From positions 91,258 to 155,257 of the forward strand of contig SJOL01001577.1 of NCBI GenBank assembly GCA_004794785.1: a stretch of DNA of 64,000 nucleotides. The letters run 5' to 3'. Shown in pieces: positions 12,693 through 24,634 of the stretch. Position numbers and translations under genes: made by a program. The DNA is from Opisthorchis felineus. Its lineage: Eukaryota; Platyhelminthes; Trematoda; Opisthorchiida; Opisthorchiidae. How positions within the stretch are numbered: the first letter of the stretch is position 1; each line of letters begins with the position of its first letter. Below the pieces are notes generated by a model. It saw only the letters and a list, made by a program, of their open reading frames with translations, had not been told where the DNA came from and did no database searches.

Positions 12693-13784
12693 CTGTAAGT
12701 ATGAAAACAAAAGAATGAGAAATGACGCAAGAGTTTTTGTTCCGGGAAATTTAGGGACAGGAGAGTACTCAAGAAAATTAAACGAAACCATACACGGTTG
12801 ATGTTTTTCTCGGGTAAGACTTGTTTAAAAATGCGGGACAAGAAATCGTTTATAAAAATGCTCATGCGGAATGCTATGGAAGCTCTCAGTTCGTCTAGAG
12901 GCAACAGGTGATACTATCATACTATTACAATACTGAGTTACCGGCTGTATTAGAAGAAAGCAGGGTGATGTCATCAAACTTAGGTAATCTCTATTGGAAT
13001 TTTGTAACGAAACCTGCTTATTCACAAGAAATATGGTATTAGAAACAAAGACATTAGTGATCAGCACTATTAAGGTTCAATACATTTGCTATTGAGGAGA
13101 ATATTGGTAGCTCAGGTAGAGTAGGTGACAGTACGTTTGTTCGCTGAGATGGGCAAGTTGATTTCAAGTATTTAAACAGAAATCAAAATGAAGTCACCAG
13201 TGCGTTGTTGGGAAGTGGAGTGGAGCCCAGCTGTGCTTAGTCGTGCATCCAGTAGGGGGTGCATATGTGTCAATATATGTGATACTAACCGGGGCTGAAC
13301 TTCGAGTACAATTAGTTGTTTGGTCGAGTGGTTTTATTAGCTTTTCTGTTATCCCGTGATCTGACTGCTCGGTGACCACGTGACACTTGATGTTGGTAAT
13401 CCGAAACTGTATCAGTCGAATCAACGCGATGCTCGGTAAGCTACAAGCCACACGAACTAAACACTCAGGAACGTTGATGAGCAAAAGAAGATAAAACCAA
13501 CTTTGCACACTCCTACAGACATGAAAAGATACTCCACTTCGACCACTCGTTTCACTTCTGGGAACTCCACCCTACAAAATTAGCAAAGGACCTATGGGGA
13601 AGACTGAAGCGCTTAAATTTGGGATCCGAACACATCAACAGTTGTGGCCAGTTTCTAAGCAAATTACGGACCGTCAATTTGGAAGGCAACAAAATAATGC
13701 TTTTATGTGATGTCACATCATGATTCACTTCAATGAATCATAACCTCACCAGAGAAACAATAACGGAAGCGATCGAATACTCCC

Positions 13785-13880
13785 ATAATGATGATGATGA
13801 ACATTAATGATGAACATTAATGAATAAATAATGAATAATAATGAATAATGAACATTAATGAACATTAGTGATGAACATTA
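13785..13880 (+). repeat. ATGAATAA / ATGAACATTA microrepeat, unit 2 only
   Basis: Short interleaved copies of ATGATGAACATTA, ATGAATAA and AATAATGAAT are present here. The matching place in unit 1 (about 8430-8470) has a single GATGAACATTAATG, so this is an expansion specific to the second copy. Confidence 0.75.
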
Positions 13881-15971
13881 TTGTTTTCTAGATCCCGGAA
13901 TTACTTTCTACTTATCCATGAAGGCTGAAAGTTTATGCTAGTCTATGTTACAGTTTTGCATGGAGGCATACTTTAAATTTGAGGGGCAACAGTTGAAAGG
14001 GACTCCAATGAGATATTCATCAGCAGGTTTGTCTCTGAAGCAGTACTGCAGGAAATGGAGCGCCGGTACTACCAATCGTCACTCCGCCATGTAGACAACA
14101 TTTTTTATAATAAAACCTGATTCAGTACACAATATAAAATGTACATGATCGGCTCAGTGTTAAATTTGAATATATTAATTGTACAGTCGAACTGGAATGG
14201 AACAACCAACTAACACTCTTGGAGGTTTTGGTGAACAGGAAGCTGACTGGAACTCTATAAACTTGTGTATCCCGCGGAGGGACACATGCAGGTCAAATAC
14301 TCAACTACACTAACAACCATCCAATGAACTATAAAGCTAAACACCCAATGAGCCACAAGAAGAGCTGCATTCAAACTCTATTCAAGAGGGCGTAGACGAG
14401 TGGCAGCATCACAGAGCTAAATAAAAGAGAAAAATCCCTTCATTCGGAGTATTCCAGGATAATGGAAATCCAAGGGGTTCTGTCAAGAAAATCTTATCGA
14501 AGCTACCTCAACAGCAGAAACAGAAAGAACCAGTGACCAGTCATACCTTGCATCAAGAATATATCGGAAGTCACAGCCAGCCTATCGGGTCAAACGTAAA
14601 GCGTCGTAGCTTACAAACCGAAAGCTCCGTTTTGGTAACTGATTTAAAGACCAAAAGACGAGATTGGTGAAACCAAGAGGAGCAAAACGATGGGCAAATT
14701 CAGCTGCGGCCAACTGAGAAGAAACTCTGTACGGAAGAAAAAGCGTAACGCGGCCATCAAGAGGTCTGATGCTCTATCCTTGATCTCCAAGAGTGACGAC
14801 TAAGTAGGTCACAAATTCAATTTGAAAATGCCAAAACATTGGCACGTGGCCATAGAAGACACGAAAGGGTGTTCCTAGAAGGACGGTACTTCAAGAGGCA
14901 TTCAATCAACTAATTTGCTGAACTAGCTTCAATTTATGTCCACCACAAGCAAAGGACCAACACTTGAACCGGAATGCTCAAAAAGAGTTGATTAGCGGTT
15001 CAACAGACCAAGAGGCAGAAAACCCTTTGAAATAAAATCAAGAAAGTTAAAAAGTGGAAACCAGATGGTTCAATGGCAGAGATCATTTGAGCGCCGACCA
15101 GTGGACGAGAGCATTTGGGGCCAATTTTAAAAGTCAGGTGGTTACCGATCATTCAGGTCACGAGATAACCGACCAAACAACAGAACTGCCAAACACTCTA
15201 CTCAGCTCCCTTACAACGCACTGAGGATGTCACGTTGATTGGTGGTGAACTGTTTGAACGGAACGACGACCAGCGTTGACATAGTTAGTTGGATAAACCA
15301 AATATCACTGTTAGAATATCCGTCGTAATGGCGATCCCTGCACCTTACATAAGCCATAGGCTTTCACAGACTGGTTCCCTCATTAAATATGCATTTATTG
15401 CATAAACGTCATTCATCACCCAGAGAGGTTTTGCTTCGCTGGATTGACCCAGTATTTTGGTGCGTGTTACTGAGTCGACAGCTTTTGAATTTGCCACTTT
15501 CACGTCAGCCACACTGCAATTGGGATCGGAGAAATACTGAGTTTATTCGACCTTGGTATTTAACATGATCCGGCCCAAAACAATAGCGCATACATAGGGT
15601 TCCAAAGATAAGGTCAGACTTTGACATAGCTGAAAGAATCACTATTCAGTACATGCATTCGTCTCAACCAGTGGAAAGGTTTTTAAGTTGCGCCAAACAA
15701 CTTCGCCAACAAGACTTGTAGGCCCTATTTGGGTCATGGAGGACAAGCCACGAAAGCCTTCAAATCAGAGCAAAAACCGCCGGTTTGTTTTCATAAAACT
15801 TTCAACAAATAGTTTCGTTCGTAACATTCTAAAAAGTAAGTTTAGAAAAACTGCACTTCGTGTCTAAGTGGCCTTGACCGAGCCCGGGTTTCACTACATA
15901 GTTTGAAAATTTTGTCCAAAGTATCTACATAATCAGCGTTGGGGCTCCGAAACAGTGTAGTTTTTTTAACT

Positions 15972-16195
15972 GAGGTTTCACCCTGTAATTGAAGCCGATC
16001 TATTTTGAAAAGTCCAGATGCACTGTACGGCTATTTCATCCTTATTGGGAATCATCATCAGTGCGCACCTCACGAATCTCAGAGAGTTTCGAACCCGCGA
16101 CATTCCGGCCAGTTTCGCCACCAACGGCTGAACAGCATTCTGATTATCTCTCGCCTGGACAGGATATAGCACCTTTGATATGGAGTCGAATCAAA
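15972..16195 (-). repeat. tRNA-derived SINE with intact A and B boxes, duplication unit 2
   Basis: The minus strand contains TGGCGAAACTGG (16120-16109), a full match to the pol III A-box consensus, and GGGTTCGAAAC (16096-16086), a good B box, with a shortened spacing between them. Related but more decayed copies lie at about 240-340 and 54800-54870. The tRNA-like head is followed by CGTGAGGTGCGCACTGATG and a body ending near TCACCCTGTAATTGAAGCC on the plus strand. Confidence 0.6.
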
Positions 16196-16339
16196 TAATG
16201 GTTGCGGACCACATTTACGCACTGAGAAAACTGAATATATATATACATATATAATGCATAAACCTCTCGGCGTGACACTTACATGGCATACCAACATATA
16301 GGTTGTAATCATATGGTTTTGTAATGGTCTCGCCAGACA

Positions 16340-16425
16340 AATATACACTGAAAGTATCATCACCATTGACAGCGTAATATCAGTGTTCAACACTGATGCT
16401 TGGCTGCCGTATAAACATAAACACT
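16340..16425 (+). repeat. SINE 3' end fragment
   Basis: ATATCAGTGTTCAACACTGATGCTTGGCTGCCGTA, then a short ATGATGG end, matches the 3' ends at 46.4 and 49.6 kb. Confidence 0.45.
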
Positions 16426-16792
16426 ATGATGGTTTAAAGGAAAAGAAAACTGCAGTTCAATTGGCCGATAAAGTCAATCAGTAAAATCGCTCCAGAAATT
16501 GGAAAGCTACTGATGGATCATTGCTAGATATGCTTCCAGCTGGGGGGTTAGCTGCCATTGCAAGGCTCTGGTGAAAAAGGATCGATTGTCGTAGTTGCAT
16601 TGCACTGGCCTCGGCTGTAACAACCGCATGGAATCGTTTGGCATCACACGATGGATCACAACGAGCAATTTTGGTTAAGCCGGCGGTTAGTATCAGTCAG
16701 TTGGGCTGCAAGTGCACTGGTCAGGTGGTAGGGTCTGCACGATATGTGCTCATCAGTCGTTAGGGATACACGTAGTTTGAAGAACGTGTTGG

Positions 16793-16995
16793 AATATAGG
16801 TAGCTCGGGTGCATTAACTGGTAGTTGATCAGTAGGCTGTTGATCTGTTCGCCGAGCTTGACGATTGATTTGAAAACGTTTCGTCACCATTCTTCAGCGC
16901 GCTGAAGATGTCTCCTCGAGTGGTGACGAAAGGTCCGCAAATCAATTGTCAAGCTCAGCGAACAGATCAACAGCTACCTACTCAAGTACCAGTTT
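16793..16995. repeat. Foldback repeat (M family), head-to-head dimer
   Basis: Two copies of a short element face each other around the centre TCTTCAGCGCGCTGAAGA (16890-16907). The left arm runs from CTGGTAGTTGATCAGTAGGC (16818) and the right arm ends at CTACTCAAGTACCAG (16993). Shared blocks in each arm are CTGTTGATCTGTTCGC, GAGCTTGAC, TTGATTTG and TTTCGTCACCA. The arms differ by scattered substitutions and a small indel. Confidence 0.85.
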
Positions 16996-17339
16996 GAAAA
17001 ACACCCGCAAACAAAGGAACAGATAAAAACAAATGAACCGTGGACGGGGTTCTTATCCCTCAGTTTGGCGTTGACCATTCGACAGCCACTGCAATGCGTT
17101 CTCAGGTGTGAGGCATCAAACATTTTCTTGAGGAAAAATGGTCAGCCAATGTGAAACCATTTCAGCCACCTTATTATTTACGTAGGGCGGTCAAAAGTAT
17201 ATTGGCTTCCTGTCTGCCTATGTGGTCTCATATAGCTGCCTGGCCGCCTCATATGTCGCAGCGCGAATTTCTTCGGATAGCCGTTCCTCATGAGCGTTTT
17301 TGAAATGAAGCGCGGTTCTGCACCTATCGTGTCTTCAGT

Positions 17340-18172
17340 ACACATCCAGCCAGTCCTGAAAAAATTTCGTTTATATATGAAATCAGCAAAACCGTGGAAG
17401 ATTATGTATTGAGCAGACCGGCTGGTATTCCGGTATACTCATCTTTGAATCTTGTCATCCTGTTCTTGCGTAAGCGCGACGTTCGGAAAGTAAGGTCTAT
17501 CGGTACCCTTCTCTTCTGCGGTAAACCGCAATGTCACTTGTGCCTAATCACCGTCAATCAATTTTCAGAATCAGAATTACGATGTTTGGGAGGCTAGACG
17601 GAAACCAAAGTAGCTTACTCCCTTCGAGAAAGGATTCGCTCTTGGAAGACAATGCTTTGGCCTGTAAAGTAGCTAAAGTTTTGCCATTCAAACGGAGGAC
17701 CGCGTTTAGTATGGATGTCACTGCGTGGTACTTCTTGATACCATTATGATATTTAACATCAAATGAAGATATCCTGAACATATCAAGCTTCATTACGATT
17801 ATTTGTAACCTGGCGACACCTGTGTGGTCATTTAACCCTTTTAAGACACAATATTTTAGTTTTGGTCATGAGTTGATAAAAACCACTGCGTTGCTTGAAA
17901 GTGTAGTGGAGTTAATAAAGTGGATTGCGGCTTGCACAAGAAGATCAAACAGAAAACTGTGTAGTGATACATTTCCAGTGTCTCAGTCGTTAAAATTTCC
18001 AAATGCACGCCGGTCTTGGAGCCATCGCATAGATGAAAACTCAAGAATTCTTAACTGTATGAGCGACAACCGTCATTTCAATGACAGTCACCATACTGGT
18101 AAGGATTATCTATATAGTAATGTAAATGAAGCTTTGGAACAAACGACCGGTGAACTCTCTGTCTTCAAATGA
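17340..18172 (+). CDS. Possible two-exon open segment, unrecognised
   Basis: An open frame ending in SLNLVILFLRKRDVRK stops at a donor AAA|GTAAGG (exon end 17489). A second open frame begins after CCCTTTTAAG (17846) and runs 109 codons to TGA at 18170-18172. Both joints are phase 0, so the spliced frame would be open. The start of the first exon is unclear (no convincing acceptor or ATG). I do not recognise either peptide, and open frames of this length occur by chance here. It would lie on the opposite strand within a TSPN-gene intron. Confidence 0.18.
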
Positions 18173-18800
18173 TGGAGACAACGCTTTTATTTCCAGATCA
18201 GCCAAAAATGACTATTACGTAAGATCCGGTTGTTCTGTAAATGGGTCTAATACTTTTCGCCAGTATGAATGAACATGCGGTGTGCTATCCTAGGGGCGCA
18301 TATGGCAACAGATTGCGAGTTTACACAATACAATGGACCGACACCTAGTTGGGAAAGCCAAAAGCCTACTGTTGTGCAGTTAACGTGCATCTTCAGAGCA
18401 TGTTCGCTAGTCCGTTACGCGCTTTAATCGACCAGGTCACCGCGAGATTTATCACTCCGCCGAACTGTTTTTTTCTGTGGTAAAACACAAAACCATATCC
18501 TTCCGAAATGAAGTTTATTAACCTTTATTTTTAACTGCAAAAGCCCAGCGATCTCACGCGCCTTTATCCACTGACGTGCTGCACGGCTGAACTGAACTGA
18601 TAACCTATTAGTATTCCAACTAGGCCCGATCGTCTCTGATGTAAGCCCTCCTGTGTATTCTGCATGTACATGACCATCAATCCAACGCTTGTCTTGATGT
18701 TATCAGTCATACAAGACTTTTGTGTACCAATTTATCTACCTAATGTACCCCAGTGAAACACTTTCAGGTGTGCTAACCAGCACAAATTATACTCATTTTC

Positions 18801-18985
18801 GTATACACTACTCATAAGTTTGCTGAACATTCTTCGACAGCCCACGACCGGTTTCGCTCAGGTAGACGCAGTCCCCGAGTTTCCGTCAACCTTATGCTCT
18901 GCCTGAACCCAAATTGCACGAAATTAAAAACATCATAAACATCATAAACCAAATTGGTTTGCAAATGGGTGTATTTCGCTACACT
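18801..18985 (+). repeat. A/B element copy, hammerhead stem II deleted
   Basis: Module A matches the copy at 24941, but the minus-strand core reads CTGA directly followed by GCGAAAC: stem II and half of the core are missing. The copy continues to GAACCCAAATTGCACGAAATTA, then has a doubled CATCATAAA and a piece of module B in the opposite sense (CCAAATTGGTTTGCAAATG). Confidence 0.7.
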
Positions 18986-21900
18986 CATTTTCATTTAGAT
19001 GACGAGAGTAAAGCAGTGGTGCACAGATAAATTTCACATATTCAAGGCACAATATGCTGTTGAAGTGGCTAATTTCATCACACTCCATCATTCTTACGTG
19101 TAACTACATGCAGAAGATGTAGTCATAATCAGTCTGATGAACAAGAATGGATGCTACTTCTCATTAAAGGAGATTTGGTATTCCATGCTGGAAATAAGCC
19201 AAGCTTAGGGTGCAGTATTATTTACAGGATGGTTTGGGAAACAAAACGACAGTAGTGTATTCGTGACTTGCCTGATAGCAATCATATGCTTGCTTTAACA
19301 CCTTACATTGAAGCAGACTACTCATAACTGCTACTGAAAAGCATGTTCTTTCCTGGTAGTCTGTCCGTCGTTATTCTGTTTTAGAATCTTCTCATACGTG
19401 GCCACTGTTTGGGAGTCCGGATACATTTCGACAGTGTGAAATTGCAGTTGACTGTGCAGTACAGCAAGCGAATTTGGAAAGCTTATTCATTCATACCTAA
19501 GACATAAGCATATTGTCCGACATGATAAAAATGAACGTAGGTTCTGAAAAAGAACCGTGGAAGCTAGTCTATCCACGCAACAGTTCCCCACTGACATCCA
19601 GCTAAAATTTTTGAAGGTAGATTAGAGCCAGATTGTGCATATCTCTTAACGGACTGTGGGTTATGCATCTCGAACAGCCCACTAGACATACGGGGAAATG
19701 AGGGCCGTTCCTTTTTTGCTTCTGAGGAGCACAGTAGCAGATAGCACGCACATGTTCCTCATAATACTTTTGATCCAGGCCGCAATTTCTTACTCCATCT
19801 AGTAATTTGCAAACTTCAAGTTAAGCAAATTGTCAGACAACCTGCAGTCGTCAGATAATTTTGCCAAGCCGAGTATTCGTCTAAGCATTTTCTACAACGG
19901 CCTATCTGTTATCCGGCTATCAGCACAGCCCAGGGTAGAAATTGCCAAAGCGTTGATTGATAACCAGCTGGGGGGTATTACTGTCAAGACGTAAAAATTA
20001 CAGGATTGTCCTTAGACAGATTCGTAAACAGTTTAGATAAGTACCGCAGTCAATGTATATTTTCGAACGGCTCTGCGCTAGATGATGACATGTCGTTAGG
20101 GAGCCTTGCATTCCCAATTCGCCATGAGGTCCAGTAAACATTACGTGGAGAATGAAAGCTTAGAAGACAACATTTCCTGTGGTTTTGCTCGCTGATGATC
20201 GTTGAGTCCGTTGTGTCTAGCGAGACAATGTGTAGTGTATAGTGACAGAGTGTACTTGATGGATCATTTCCTCATACTCATACAGCCATGCGATCGGCTG
20301 TTCGAGCAATAATCTCAGTTATCAATAACGAAACGGAAAGTCACGAACAGTTCATATGATGGCAGTGTCAAAATTCATCTCGACTGCTCTCAAAATACCT
20401 CACTGTGTTGTGTCCAAATGACCGTTGTGGCATCAGGTGTCCTCAAAGAAGAAGTTTACCGAGTACTTTTCACAGTGGTAACTACTAAGAGACATTTTAA
20501 AAAAATAGACTAACCATTTCAAGAACTCGCGAGGGGCCAAACTTACATGGCTCCAGTCGGAACAAGTTCACGAAAAAGAAGGGAACTCGTGGTTGTCATG
20601 CACCGTACAGACAAAAGTAATGTTATGAGACCCCCCCAGTCACCTAACGGGAACTCATCAGTAGTGAAAGATTTATGGTACGCACCAGATATCTGAGAAG
20701 GCATAAAATTCCAAATTCTTGATTAAGAACCATTAAAGTGTATACGAACGTTACCAAAAAGTCATAAATCCTATGTGTTCTACTCAAAGTATGACTCTAG
20801 GTCAGTTTTGGAAAACCAGTACCGGGTACTTCATATCATACCATATGACTAGGGAATGGTCACCCTTCGGAGGGATCGCATACCAACTCATGTCTTTCGG
20901 GGAGTGATGTTTCCTACACCCTGCACGAGTGAATTGCAATCGAAGGGACTCTATTAAGGGCACCACTCCAGAACATCTTACACCACCATGCCAGGTGTTT
21001 TTTCGATAGTCCTGATTATATCGATTACGCATTGTGTATGAAATCGACGAAATGTTTGATGCTTTCGTGCACAGTGCGCCAAGGATGATAAACTGAATAA
21101 TCTGCGAAGCCGTGGACTACACAATATCTATAAAATTTCTTGTAAATGGAACTTTTACGTTACATAGCTGACCTTCCAACTGTGCTGACCTTCTCACGTC
21201 ATGTTAGAATTTTTGTCAACAGATATGTGTGTAAGTCTTACAGACGATTCATAATGGTAATGATAATTTTTCCAATCCGGACAAACTCATTACGGCTCTG
21301 CAAGTTAATTTTCAGTAGACAAGAAGGAGAGCCGGCAATGTATGAGACCCTGAGTGACTCTCTTCCATATGCGCAATTTTCGACAGTTGGTTAGAGGTCC
21401 TGTTAAACCCACGCGTATATATTCTATGAGGTGACGAGATCCTGTGGGTCGGCCTAATTTTTACCGTCACCTGCGCACAAACCTCAACAGAAGCATGACG
21501 AAGGTAGCTTTGCAAGCTACAGCGATTTCATTACATCACCCATATGTTAAAAGGTTGATCGACCAGTACCCCTTAATAAGGCTTCAGTGAACTATTAGTT
21601 CGCTTATTGCACCAACATAAAGTAAGCTATGCCTCAGACTATCAAGCTGCCATGTAACTCTAAGGTCAAACTTTCAGAGGTAGACAAATATAAATGGAAC
21701 AAAACACAAACGTAAGTTTGCATTGTCGTTTGTTAACAGTCCTACTTAATTTATTGTACGTTTGTACCAAAGATGGAAGCATTACCCTTCTATGAAACGT
21801 GATTCCACGTTGTTCGGCCCCAAGTTCAACTAAAAATAACGAAGCACAGCATTCAGATGTAATGACAGGTTTTGGAAACATCTTACATGAACTGACAACA

Positions 21901-22042
21901 ATATAGTAATCCCAGACCTTGTGAATGAATTTCAGTCGACAACCAGTTATCGCAAAACCTTTCAGTCCTCAAAATTAGACTTTGAAAATAAGCTACTGGA
22001 GCATTCATCAGTAGGCAATGCACGATAAAAATCTTGGCTTAC

Positions 22043-22243
22043 TTCAAATCGGTCATCATGCATCGGCCCGCCGCTGAGCAAAAATAACAAGTCACCCTCC
22101 GGATCACCTATGGATGTCTGATTCCGTTGCAAGCCATATTTTTGTCGCACTTTATCCTCGGGAAGTAGTGTGAAATTCATGTTATAAATGGGCTTGGACT
22201 TCGGGCGGCAACCCATGTAGACTGTCACGCTATGGTTCGTGAT
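22043..22243 (-). CDS. TSPN-domain gene, exon 3: middle of the TSPN/laminin-G-like domain
   Basis: This 201-nt, phase 0-0 exon has acceptor TTTTTGGCAG and donor GAA|GTAAGC. It encodes residues 208-274. It opens with NHSVTVYMGCRP, the V-T-x-Y-x-x-C strand that carries a conserved cysteine in TSPN domains (C219 here). It ends in GDPEGDLLFLLSGG...DDRFE, which runs straight into GVVKDMKL of exon 4 to form the F-x-G-x-(V/I)-x-D/Q-(M/L)-x-L pattern near the end of the TSPN fold. Three N-glycosylation sequons (N210-H-S, N230-F-T, N248-Q-T) fit an extracellular protein. The short 395-bp intron to exon 2 and the matching phase make the pairing of these two exons the firmest part of the model. Confidence 0.72.
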
Positions 22244-22638
22244 CTGCCAAAAAGATAGGAACGACCCAGACATTCAAAACAGCCACGAGCAGTCCTGAGC
22301 ATAGTTCTTTGAACTGGTAAGGAAATGATTATTGGAAAAATTCTGGATGCTTAAAAGTTGTCTGTGGGCTTATTGGACTTATCTTCTCACTTTTTTGAGC
22401 CATTTCATGGACAACAGTTTTACTGCAGTCTATTGCAGTACCCATCAGGCTGAATATCTTACAGACCAAGCAAAACGCTGCTACAAATAATAAAAAGTCA
22501 AATTACTGTCAAACTAAGAAACTGCTAGACCGCAATCGGCTATCACATGTTACAGAGCTATTGCAGGGGGCTCGATCCGGGAGAAAAAGCCTCATATCTA
22601 GAGTATCTGAAGACTGCCGCCCGATGAAATGAACTTAC
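22244..22638 (-). other. Short TSPN intron (between exons 2 and 3)
   Basis: A 395-bp intron with GT-AG ends (GTAAGT...TTTTTGGCAG). The frame of exon 2 runs a little into it before a stop, as expected. Confidence 0.65.
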
Positions 22639-23132
22639 CTGAATAATGAGCCTAAGTGATTTGAGGCCACGCACTCGACGGTCTCTTGGTAATGGGACGA
22701 CAACAAGGCCAGATGTGGCCACAACTCCACCAGTATGATGTAGGAAAGCATTTTGTCTGTTTACATCGATCTGATAGAACATTGTATGGTGTAACCACAG
22801 TTCCATTTGTTCCCCATGAACACCCCACTGGCTCAATCCAACCGCAAAACGTAGCCGACTTATTTCATCGACGCGAGAGAACAGCAAGCTTCGTCCGGGA
22901 TAGCGTCGAGAGAATGGAACGATGTGGATAAACAGGCTTGTCGGGAGGCTTGAGACCCGTCGAATAGGCCAGCCGGGCGATTGTGACGACATGAGAATGG
23001 GTTTTGGTGGAAAAAAGTCTACGGGGAGGGGTTTGCAGTTTTCAAGGCAGTTGAATCCAACGTTTGATTGGATAGGATTGGTTAACTGTTGTCTCTGGGG
23101 CAATAAACCAGAGATCTCCCACACGGAATTGT
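22639..23132 (-). CDS. TSPN-domain gene, exon 2: first half of the TSPN/laminin-G-like domain
   Basis: This 494-nt exon is open throughout and lies inside the longest open frame of the window. The acceptor has a strong pyrimidine tract (TCTATTTTCAG) and the donor is CAG|GTAAGT. It encodes residues 43-207. The C71...C75 pair, the segment at 105-142 (hydrophobic strand, PFSRRYPGRSLLFS, then LRFAVGL) and VVVPLP...GLKSLRLIIQ at 186-207 follow the strand order of thrombospondin-N-terminal/laminin-G-like domains: a FSL-type strand, a Pro-Gly-x-LLFS turn, and a W/L-x-x-L-x-L strand before a V-T-V-Y strand. TSPN domains are extracellular beta-sandwiches found at the N-terminus of several collagens, thrombospondins and NELL proteins, where they bind heparin or other matrix partners. 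The family call is by pattern, not by a database hit. The exon ends in phase 0 and is followed after 395 bp by exon 3. Confidence 0.72.
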
Positions 23133-24616
23133 CTGAAAATAGAATGTCAAATGAAAATATAAAACGGAATTTGACGCTCCCCTTCTCGACGTATATTATA
23201 TTATCGAACCGATGCAGAGGCTTATGTCATTGTTTATTATGATACATAGTCCGGCGCTCCTAAAAGCATGCTGTTGTTAGGCGGCAGTGAGATAGATAGA
23301 TGGATAAAGCAGCTGCTTTGGAGCTAACGTTCTGAGTAACATTCACCAGAAGAACTTTCAAATAGAGCTGACAAAATGAAGATGAAACCAGTGGTCATTC
23401 ACATCCATTTAGCCAAACCAAGAACTGCCAAGGTAAGACATATTGATATTTATAATAAAATATATAATTATGGGACAGCCCCCGTATGCAAAATATCTTG
23501 TTTCATTTCCCGGGTAAACATTCGTTCCAAGACAGTCGAGTTTTGGAGGGCGCAGAACTAGTCACATTGTCTTAATTTAAATGACCTCGGTGGACAACAG
23601 AAGTCCTAGCATCATAGTGCGGGTCACCACTGTAAACGAGCCATTTGCCATTAAATGGTCGTTTGTGTAACCTCTACCCAAACTTGGCCTTTATTATCAC
23701 CCAAAGCTGTTTAACTTAACTTAGAGAGGAAACAAGAAGCAGATGAAGTGACGGACATATCAAACGGTTTTACACAAACACAGCTTCACCACTGCGACGG
23801 AAAAGTGTTCACACTTTGGTTCAAATGAAACACATTTACCCACCCTATGCACATCAATTTGACCTCATCACAATAAATGTGCGTGTGTGCAAATTTTTCA
23901 TGCTACTTTCAGGAATCGACACTCGGTTGATTTTGTTTAGAGCTTACGGCAATCACACCTGCTTCTAAAAGGGGATGCCTTGGTTTTATCTCTTTTCAAC
24001 AGGGGTTTAAAAATGTCTAGATGAAAATTCTGTATAGCGGAGAATTTTTCTCTTTGGCTCTACTCCGTCAGGTTTCGAATGCGTAACTTTCACTAAACAG
24101 AATATACAACGCACTCGCATTTTGATACAAATCGACACACAGCTTCAACCGGTTTACTGACAGTGCGGTTTAAAAATTCAGCCACTGGATTAATGGATAT
24201 TTCTAGTCAGTGGAGAGTTAGTAAAACGATCTGTAGGTAGTACGAAGCGGTCCAAACAGTTTGCTAGTTGTATGTGTCAGTGATGTCCAATGAAAGTTGT
24301 GTTTCTGGAGTATGCTTCAAGGCTTTCGACCTATTCCTTGTGATCAAGTAAAACTTCGTTGACAGGGTTTTGTGCTCGATTCAGAACCACGGGTTTTTGG
24401 GATATCCTAACAGCGGTCTCGATGGATTAGTGTTAAATATTGACAGCTTGCGATGGGATGGGCTCTACAGGTGCAAATCACCGACAGTTTAAATCCACCG
24501 CTGCTGGTCAATCAAAGAGTGAGCTTGTGATGCACTTTTGCGTATCAATCGATCACCCACTGTCGTCCACGCCACACTGGCACAACCGCTCACAGTAGCG
24601 CGAATCCTCGAGCTCC

Positions 24617-24634
24617 TATGCATCATCATCATCA
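24617..24634 (+). repeat. (CAT)n microsatellite
   Basis: Six CAT/ATC trinucleotide units follow GAGCTCCTATG. In the other strand it resembles the GAT tails of the SINE family, but no SINE body was recognised next to it. Confidence 0.7.

Larger units (their letters stand above)
10797..16247 (+). repeat. 5.4-kb direct duplication, unit 2
   Basis: This second copy (about 5451 bp) begins on the first base after the N at 10796. Against unit 1 it carries a local ATGAATAA/ATGAACATTA expansion around 13785-13880 and a ~23-bp insertion near 14805-14828. At 16247 it passes into sequence that unit 1 does not have, continuing the same TA tract. The arrangement (left flank - copy 1 - N - copy 2 - right flank) is that expected for two overlapping, unmerged contig ends. 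Confidence 0.93.
7337..22042 (-). other. Large TSPN intron (between exons 3 and 4)
   Basis: The intron is 14.7 kb as assembled. It contains most of duplication unit 1, all of unit 2 with the second exon 4, the two SINE copies at the unit ends, the M-family dimer at 16.8 kb and the A/B element at 18.8 kb. From 19.0 to 22.0 kb I see nothing recognisable. Confidence 0.5.
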
